DNA of 10,578 bases. Source: Lachnospiraceae bacterium (lineage in GTDB: Bacteria; Bacillota; Clostridia; Lachnospirales; Lachnospiraceae). Each line of letters opens with the position of its first letter. The first letter of the stretch is position 1. The notes beneath the pieces were generated by a model that made no database searches, was not told the DNA's origin, and saw nothing but the letters and a program-made list of their open reading frames with translations. The stretch spans positions 1 through 10,578 of the forward strand of contig WQST01000066.1 in assembly GCA_009787745.1 (NCBI GenBank). The letters are read 5' to 3'. Below, piece after piece: positions 6,564-10,578 of the stretch. Position numbers and translations under genes: made by a program.

Positions 6564-6592
6564 ATAATAAGTTAGTTGAGATTACTTGTCAA
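6564..6592 (-). promoter_or_regulatory. Sigma-A promoter of the hydrolase-pssA-psd operon
   Basis: On the minus strand a perfect -35 TTGACA (6592-6587), a 17-bp spacer and a -10 TATTAT (6569-6564), five of six consensus bases. The predicted transcript start near 6557 gives a leader of roughly 38 nt before the start codon at 6519. Confidence 0.8.
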
Positions 6593-6778
6593 ATCATGAT
6601 GTAAAATTTCTTAAATAAAATATTCGTTTAAGGCTTATGCCCGGAATAACAGTGCCTATTTTACATGTCCTTGTAAACATAACAACATTGACTGTATTAG
6701 TATTTTAGAATAATCCGTACTTCTCCACTTGCAAATATATCAACTGTTATTAAATCACTATTTAAAAAGAAATCCCCT

Positions 6779-6799
6779 GTTTCCACAATGTTATCCACA
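6779..6799 (+). promoter_or_regulatory. Pair of DnaA-box sequences
   Basis: TTATCCACA at 6791-6799 is a perfect consensus DnaA box. Twelve bases upstream, GTTTCCACA (6779-6787) matches the relaxed consensus TTWTNCACA except for its first base. TCCACAATG is repeated directly at 6782-6790 and 6794-6802. Confidence 0.5.
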
Positions 6800-6847
6800 A
6801 TGACATAAGTGTCACTTTTGCTGACTTGCAGGTTTTTTTTGCGATAA

Positions 6848-6859
6848 AATGACGTCATT
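6848..6859. promoter_or_regulatory. Perfect 12-bp palindrome (operator-like)
   Basis: AATGACGTCATT is fully self-complementary with no loop, so it suits a dimeric DNA-binding protein better than a hairpin. The nearby TGACA-N4-TGTCA at 6801-6814 shares the TGAC start. No regulator is identifiable, and the site lies over 250 bp upstream of the hydrolase promoter. Confidence 0.3.
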
Positions 6860-6929
6860 CCATTGTTTTACCTTCATTTTGCATAATTTAAAGAGTTTAC
6901 ATAATTATTGAATATTGCACTTGTTATCT

Positions 6930-6938
6930 TTATCCACA
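6930..6938 (+). promoter_or_regulatory. DnaA box
   Basis: A second perfect TTATCCACA in the same orientation as the box at 6791, separated from it by about 130 bp of AT-rich DNA. Whether DnaA binds here is not known. Confidence 0.5.
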
Positions 6939-6981
6939 TTCCTTATTGTGATTAAAGCAACAAGATAATCCCCCTTAAAAC

Positions 6982-9495
6982 TTATAGCCAATCATTCCAG
7001 AACTTTTCAACCCTTCCCGCAACTTGATCGATTTTCACAATTTCGATATTCCGCCATTCATGGGGGAATAGCTTCCGATAACGGCTCTCTATAAAACGCT
7101 CATCAAGAAGGACGACGATCCCGATATCGTCCTGTGTCCGAATGACCCGCCCCGCTGATTGTAATACCTTATTAATCCCGGGCAGCTTGTAAGCATAATC
7201 AAAACCGTTTTCTCCCTGCTCGTCGAAGTAACGCTTGATAATCTCCCTTTCGGGGCAAACCTGCGGTAAACTCGTCCCGATTATTATCGCGCCAATCAAA
7301 TTATCATTTTTCAGGTCGATCCCTTCGCTGAAAATCCCTCCCGAAACACAAAAACCAATCAGCGAGTGCGAAATGCCTTCCGCTTCTTTAGATAGTGCCG
7401 TTCGGCCTTCAATAACAGGCACTGCCTGAACCTCATATCCTGAGAAGCGTTTCAAAAAGTCTTCACGTTTTTCCTCGTCCATATATTCTTCCTGTAATAT
7501 CAAGTCAACGATTGCTCCATCATGGAAAAACTCAATATAACACTCATATACCTTTCGCAAAAACTGATGTGAAGGGAAAAAAGTCAAATAATTGCCGTGG
7601 CGATTTTTGGTTATTTCATATAAATAACGGGCGATATTATAATATTCTGTTTCATTACGGCGAGTATACTTGCTGGTTACATCACAGGCAATGAAAAGCC
7701 CGCGTTTATTCGGGTCGAACACTGACTGCGCATAAACATCATAATCTTCGGCATCAGCACCCAAAAGTTTCCTATAATATCCGATCGGTAATAATGTCGC
7801 GGAAAATAAAATCGACGCCCGCCCCCGTTGCATGTATTCACGCAAATTATTCGTCGGATTAACACAAAACAGCTTAACCATAAAGCTTAAATCATCTTCT
7901 ATCAATGCGTAAACAACATAATTATCATCAAGCTTTTCTTTAATATCAAGGAAATGGAGAACTTCAAAGTAAAACATCAGCATATCCTTTTTAATCGGGC
8001 TGTTTTCATTATCTTCCAGATATTTTTCCATCGCCGCCGATAAACGGGATAAACTTTGAGTAAACGGCTCTATATATGGCTCTACTTGATATTTTTCGGT
8101 TTCCCTTTTGACGGCTAGCATTTCGCGGTTAGAGCGTTCTAATAATTTAGTAATATTAGGCGCGTAGTCTTTAATCACTTTTTTCAGTGCTAGGAAATCT
8201 TCTTTTCTAAGGAGTGCGCTATACATTTCCCGTCCGCGATCAACCAAATTATGCGCTTCATCAATAAGAAAAATATATTCCCGCTGACTGCGTTCGGCAA
8301 AAAAGCGCTTTAAGGATGCTTGCGGGTCGAACAAATAATTATAATCGCCGATTATCCCATCGGAAAATAAACTCATATCTAAGCCCAGTTCAAATGGGCA
8401 TACTTGATATGTTTCGGCATACTCGGTTATCTTCTCTCTAGTGAAACTGTCCGATTCAGTCAATAATGCGTAAACCGCTTCATTAATGCGGTCATAGTGA
8501 CCTGCGGCATAGGGACAATAAATAGGATTACACTCCGTCTCTTCCATGAAACAGATTTTGTCTTTGGCAGTCAATATGACGGTTTTGAAGTTTAAGCCAC
8601 GCTCACGCAGATGTGAGAAGGCTTCTTCCGCTACGGTTCTGGTGATGGTTTTCGCCGTCAGATAAAAGATTTTCTCCGCCAGCCCTTCACCCATCGCTTT
8701 GATTGCCGGAAAAATGGTTGAAATGGTTTTACCTGCTCCTGTCGGGGCTTCGATATAAAGTTTGCGGCGGTGGTAGATAGTTTGGTATACATATGTGATT
8801 AGATCTTTTTGACCGTCACGGTACGGAAAGGGAAAGGATAAATTCTTGATTGACTGAACGCGTTTTTCACGCCACACAAATTCATGATCCGCCCATTTGC
8901 GATACTCGCTCATCAAATTTTCAAACCAAGCATGAAGTTCCTTATATGAGTACTCCTGATGAAAGTATTTAATATCTTCTGTTATTAAATTACAATAAGT
9001 CATCCGGACACGAATCGTTTCTAAATCGTTTTGTGTCGCATAGATATAGGCGTAGCACATCGCTTGAGCCATATGAATCGGAATCGGTTCTTTCATCCTG
9101 AGTACTTCCCGATATGTGCCTTTAATCTCATCAATTGTGATCGGGTTTTCTTCGGAAAATGTATAGCTTTCGCTTATTTTTATTAGTTCGCCAGTTTCGC
9201 TTTTTTCTTCTTTTAATAAGGCAGCGGTATTTCTTCCCGTTGATTTGATACTGCCAATCGGGATTATTATTCCGTCGATTCGCCCGTCGATAATGATCGT
9301 ATAGTTATCCGTTTCATAACGATATTTAACCGAAACCTCCGCATGATAATCAGAACCCATTCGGCGCTGAATCATCCGATGAATACGCCCGCCTTCCTGC
9401 ATCGCAACTTCAACCACGGTAAAGCGGCGATTATCAATATTCCCGCTCCGCAGAATGAACTCCACTAAATTCCTGACCGAAATCTGTATCTCCAT
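6982..9495 (-). CDS. Nuclease-helicase fusion: PD-(D/E)XK plus iron-sulphur Rad3/DinG-type helicase
   Basis: 837-residue predicted DNA repair enzyme. Residues about 25-155 look like a RecB/Cas4/Dna2 nuclease: GRIHR (His39), GRID (Asp74), IDEIK (Glu123, Lys125) and QAMCY (Gln144, Tyr148). Then comes a superfamily 2 helicase: a Q-motif-like FPYRDGQ (223-229), Walker A APTGAGKT (250-257), an iron-sulphur cysteine set C315, C322, C327 and C366, DEAH (412-415), SAT (565-567), FSEGID (722-727) and QSAGRVIR (779-786). The cysteines and the DEAH box place it with XPD/DinG, which unwind 5'-3'. The ATG at 9495 is chosen because AAGGGG precedes it; an in-frame TTG at 9543 lies inside the promoter -35. 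A LexA box in the promoter indicates SOS control. Chromosomal proteins of this build are known in clostridia; this is not evidence of a type IV CRISPR system, since no cas gene or array is nearby. Confidence 0.93.
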   Translation of the reverse strand: MEIQISVRNLVEFILRSGNIDNRRFTVVEVAMQEGGRIHRMIQRRMGSDYHAEVSVKYRYETDNYTIIIDGRIDGIIIPIGSIKSTGRNTAALLKEEKSETGELIKISESYTFSEENPITIDEIKGTYREVLRMKEPIPIHMAQAMCYAYIYATQNDLETIRVRMTYCNLITEDIKYFHQEYSYKELHAWFENLMSEYRKWADHEFVWREKRVQSIKNLSFPFPYRDGQKDLITYVYQTIYHRRKLYIEAPTGAGKTISTIFPAIKAMGEGLAEKIFYLTAKTITRTVAEEAFSHLRERGLNFKTVILTAKDKICFMEETECNPIYCPYAAGHYDRINEAVYALLTESDSFTREKITEYAETYQVCPFELGLDMSLFSDGIIGDYNYLFDPQASLKRFFAERSQREYIFLIDEAHNLVDRGREMYSALLRKEDFLALKKVIKDYAPNITKLLERSNREMLAVKRETEKYQVEPYIEPFTQSLSRLSAAMEKYLEDNENSPIKKDMLMFYFEVLHFLDIKEKLDDNYVVYALIEDDLSFMVKLFCVNPTNNLREYMQRGRASILFSATLLPIGYYRKLLGADAEDYDVYAQSVFDPNKRGLFIACDVTSKYTRRNETEYYNIARYLYEITKNRHGNYLTFFPSHQFLRKVYECYIEFFHDGAIVDLILQEEYMDEEKREDFLKRFSGYEVQAVPVIEGRTALSKEAEGISHSLIGFCVSGGIFSEGIDLKNDNLIGAIIIGTSLPQVCPEREIIKRYFDEQGENGFDYAYKLPGINKVLQSAGRVIRTQDDIGIVVLLDERFIESRYRKLFPHEWRNIEIVKIDQVAGRVEKFWNDWL

Positions 9496-9514
9496 GATTA
9501 TGCCCCTTGCTTTT

Positions 9515-9543
9515 ATTATAGTACGTATGTTCGTGTTTTGCAA
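9515..9543 (-). promoter_or_regulatory. Promoter of the nuclease-helicase gene
   Basis: On the minus strand TTGCAA (9543-9538), a 17-bp spacer and a perfect -10 TATAAT (9520-9515). The predicted start of transcription is near 9508, so the leader would be only about 13 nt and begin right at the ribosome binding site AAGGGG (9508-9503). Confidence 0.75.
9520..9533 (-). promoter_or_regulatory. LexA (DinR) SOS box in the nuclease-helicase promoter
   Basis: CGAACATACGTACT on the minus strand matches the Bacillus-type SOS consensus CGAACRNRYGTTCG at 12 of 14 positions. One half (CGAAC) is perfect, the other has two changes. It fills the spacer between -35 and -10 and touches the -10, the usual place for LexA repression. 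Binding is predicted, not shown. Confidence 0.65.
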
Positions 9544-9666
9544 GTGGGGATATTAAAAACGGAATGTCTATCGGAAGCATATGAGGTGAAAATATGGATT
9601 GGCTTTGCCTTTATTGAGTATATTGAAATGATTATTTTGACAACCTGCGGGTGTTGACGATAGTAC

Positions 9667-10470
9667 TTAATTAAGCCCGTATTCAGACATCTTTCTCGTG
9701 ATAATGCTGTTCAAATATGGAACTTCCGATTCAATTCCCTCCGCCATTCTTGCGGCGGCAACCGGTAATAACCACTTTTCCACGTCCTCATATTTTACAT
9801 CTGTAATTTTACAATAGTGAGTGATATATTTTTCACAAAAAATTTTGCGGAATACATTTATCATACCCTTTTCAATAACAGAAATATTAGGCGGCAATAT
9901 ATTTGACTTCAAGATAACAACTGTTCTGCATACGTCAGCACACGGATTTCCTACTCCTGCCGTCATCCAGTCAATCACCACCGCATTACTGCCATATATT
10001 AAAATATTGCCGGGATGAAAGTCGTAATGACACAAACGTTCACCATCCGGCAGTGTATTCAAATAATCAATAATGATTTCTCGGTCTGTCTGTTTTATCG
10101 ATTGTACATTTCGTATTGTTGCCGATATTGATTCTTTTATGTTAGTTAGCGTGGGGGCGGTCTTGCTGTTTATTTTTGCCTGTAAATCAGCTAATTGCTT
10201 TGCATATTTCACCATCTTAAAAGGATTTTTCCGCATCAAATGAAGCATATTTATACCTTGAACATATTCATAGATGATACCTTTTTTGTTGTCAATGTCC
10301 ACAAAGTCGTAGACATCGGGTGCCGGTATTCCAACACTTGCGATATTATGCGCCGTATGATATTCTTCATAAGCAAGTTGCATAAATTCTTGGTGAAACA
10401 CTTTTATTACCTTGCCTTCGCCGTATTGATAAACATTCGCTGTACGTCCTTGACCAATCAAGCTTTTCAT
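9667..10470 (-). CDS. APH/choline-kinase-fold phosphotransferase, substrate unknown
   Basis: 267-residue cytosolic protein with the kinase-like fold shared by aminoglycoside phosphotransferases, choline kinases and thiamine kinase. Visible motifs are a glycine-containing loop LIGQGRTANVYQYG (4-17), an ATP-anchoring Lys23 in VIKVF, the catalytic loop CHYDFHPGN (147-155; Asp150 as base, Asn155 metal ligand), and the metal-binding VVIDW (164-168; Asp167). The substrate cannot be told: family members phosphorylate antibiotics, amino alcohols, sugars or vitamins, and resistance should not be assumed. The ATG at 10470 has a GGGGTGG stretch about 5 nt upstream; GTG and TTG codons further up lack a clear site. 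The frame remains open to the right edge of the window (10578), so an upstream start cannot be fully excluded. It precedes the nuclease-helicase by 171 bp, which has its own promoter, so they are probably separate units. Confidence 0.85.
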   Translation of the reverse strand: MKSLIGQGRTANVYQYGEGKVIKVFHQEFMQLAYEEYHTAHNIASVGIPAPDVYDFVDIDNKKGIIYEYVQGINMLHLMRKNPFKMVKYAKQLADLQAKINSKTAPTLTNIKESISATIRNVQSIKQTDREIIIDYLNTLPDGERLCHYDFHPGNILIYGSNAVVIDWMTAGVGNPCADVCRTVVILKSNILPPNISVIEKGMINVFRKIFCEKYITHYCKITDVKYEDVEKWLLPVAAARMAEGIESEVPYLNSIITRKMSEYGLN

Positions 10471-10578
10471 TGCCGCCACCCCGTCCAAAATATAAACAAT
10501 TATGTTTCCGCAGTAAGCGCATACGAGATTATGAATAAATATCGTATTGGGAAACTTCCGGAATTTGAGGATGTCGCA

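Larger units (their letters stand above)
6520..6981. other. 462-bp AT-rich non-coding region with DnaA boxes
   Basis: Lies between the end of the helicase gene and the start of the hydrolase operon, both on the minus strand. Apart from the promoter at 6564-6592 it contains a run of DnaA-box sequences (6779-6799 and 6930-6938), an inverted repeat TGACA-TAAG-TGTCA (6801-6814), an eight-T run (6833-6840) and a perfect 12-bp palindrome AATGACGTCATT (6848-6859). Sequence 6862-6930 is especially AT-rich. I see no credible coding frame or structured RNA and no convincing terminator for the helicase gene. Confidence 0.6.

Noticed and set aside
6520..6981. Replication origin (oriC)
   Set aside because: DnaA boxes and AT-rich DNA are present, but dnaA, dnaN, rpmH or other usual origin neighbours are absent and no DnaA-trio run was found; recorded only as a DnaA-box cluster.
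6982..9495. Type IV CRISPR CasDinG or Cas4-containing system
   Set aside because: No repeat array, no csf genes and no other cas gene in the window; the protein is better explained as a chromosomal repair nuclease-helicase under SOS control.
9496..9543. Extension of the nuclease-helicase to a TTG at 9543
   Set aside because: The TTG is the -35 element of the promoter, and the SOS box and -10 lie downstream of it; ATG at 9495 has a binding site.
9600..9666. Terminator after the phosphotransferase gene
   Set aside because: CAAC/GTTG and GGC/GCC pairings are too short and lack a proper T run on the minus strand.
9667..10470. Aminoglycoside resistance gene
   Set aside because: Only the general kinase fold and catalytic motifs are visible; nothing points to antibiotic binding, and there is no mobile or resistance context.

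Overview
The window is about 10.6 kb of bacterial chromosome with moderately low GC (around 40%, judged by eye). It looks like a clostridial-type Firmicute. The grounds are strong AGGAG-type ribosome binding sites, sigma-A promoters, an ECF transporter S component, a PadR/DUF1700/DUF4097/PspC operon, a GGST-type phosphatidylserine decarboxylase paired with a clostridial-style PssA, and a Gram-positive-type LexA box. No phage, transposase, CRISPR, rRNA or tRNA is visible. The lineage is inferred from gene content, not from a marker gene.

Layout: (1) Positions 2-1337, plus strand: the C-terminal half of S-adenosylhomocysteine hydrolase (cut by the window edge), then an ECF transporter substrate-binding subunit. 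(2) Positions 1338-3467, minus strand: a compact four-gene operon read padR, DUF1700 membrane protein, DUF4097 membrane-anchored beta-repeat protein, pspC. It has overlapping or near-touching genes and a promoter embedded in two copies of a 26-bp operator-like repeat, which fits an autoregulated envelope-stress operon. (3) Positions 3468-3837: regulatory DNA, a weak terminator-like hairpin and a 107-bp palindromic intergenic repeat. (4) Positions 3838-6519, minus strand: a phospholipid operon read MBL-fold (NAPE-PLD-like) hydrolase, pssA, psd, behind a good promoter at 6564-6592. PssA and Psd make phosphatidylethanolamine from CDP-diacylglycerol and serine. The membrane-anchored hydrolase belongs to a family whose best-known member cleaves N-acyl-phosphatidylethanolamine. 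(5) Positions 6520-6981: 462 bp of AT-rich non-coding DNA with two perfect DnaA boxes plus a near-match, and two operator-like palindromes. (6) Positions 6982-9495, minus strand: a fusion of a RecB/Cas4-like nuclease to an iron-sulphur Rad3/DinG-type helicase. Its promoter carries a LexA (SOS) box between the -35 and -10. (7) Positions 9667-10470, minus strand: an APH/choline-kinase-fold phosphotransferase of unknown substrate.

The observations I think most deserve follow-up are the hydrolase-pssA-psd operon, the SOS-box promoter of the nuclease-helicase, the duplicated PadR operator, the DnaA-box cluster away from any visible dnaA gene, and the loss of a conserved arginine in the PssA signature motif. 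I found no wholly undescribed multi-gene system.
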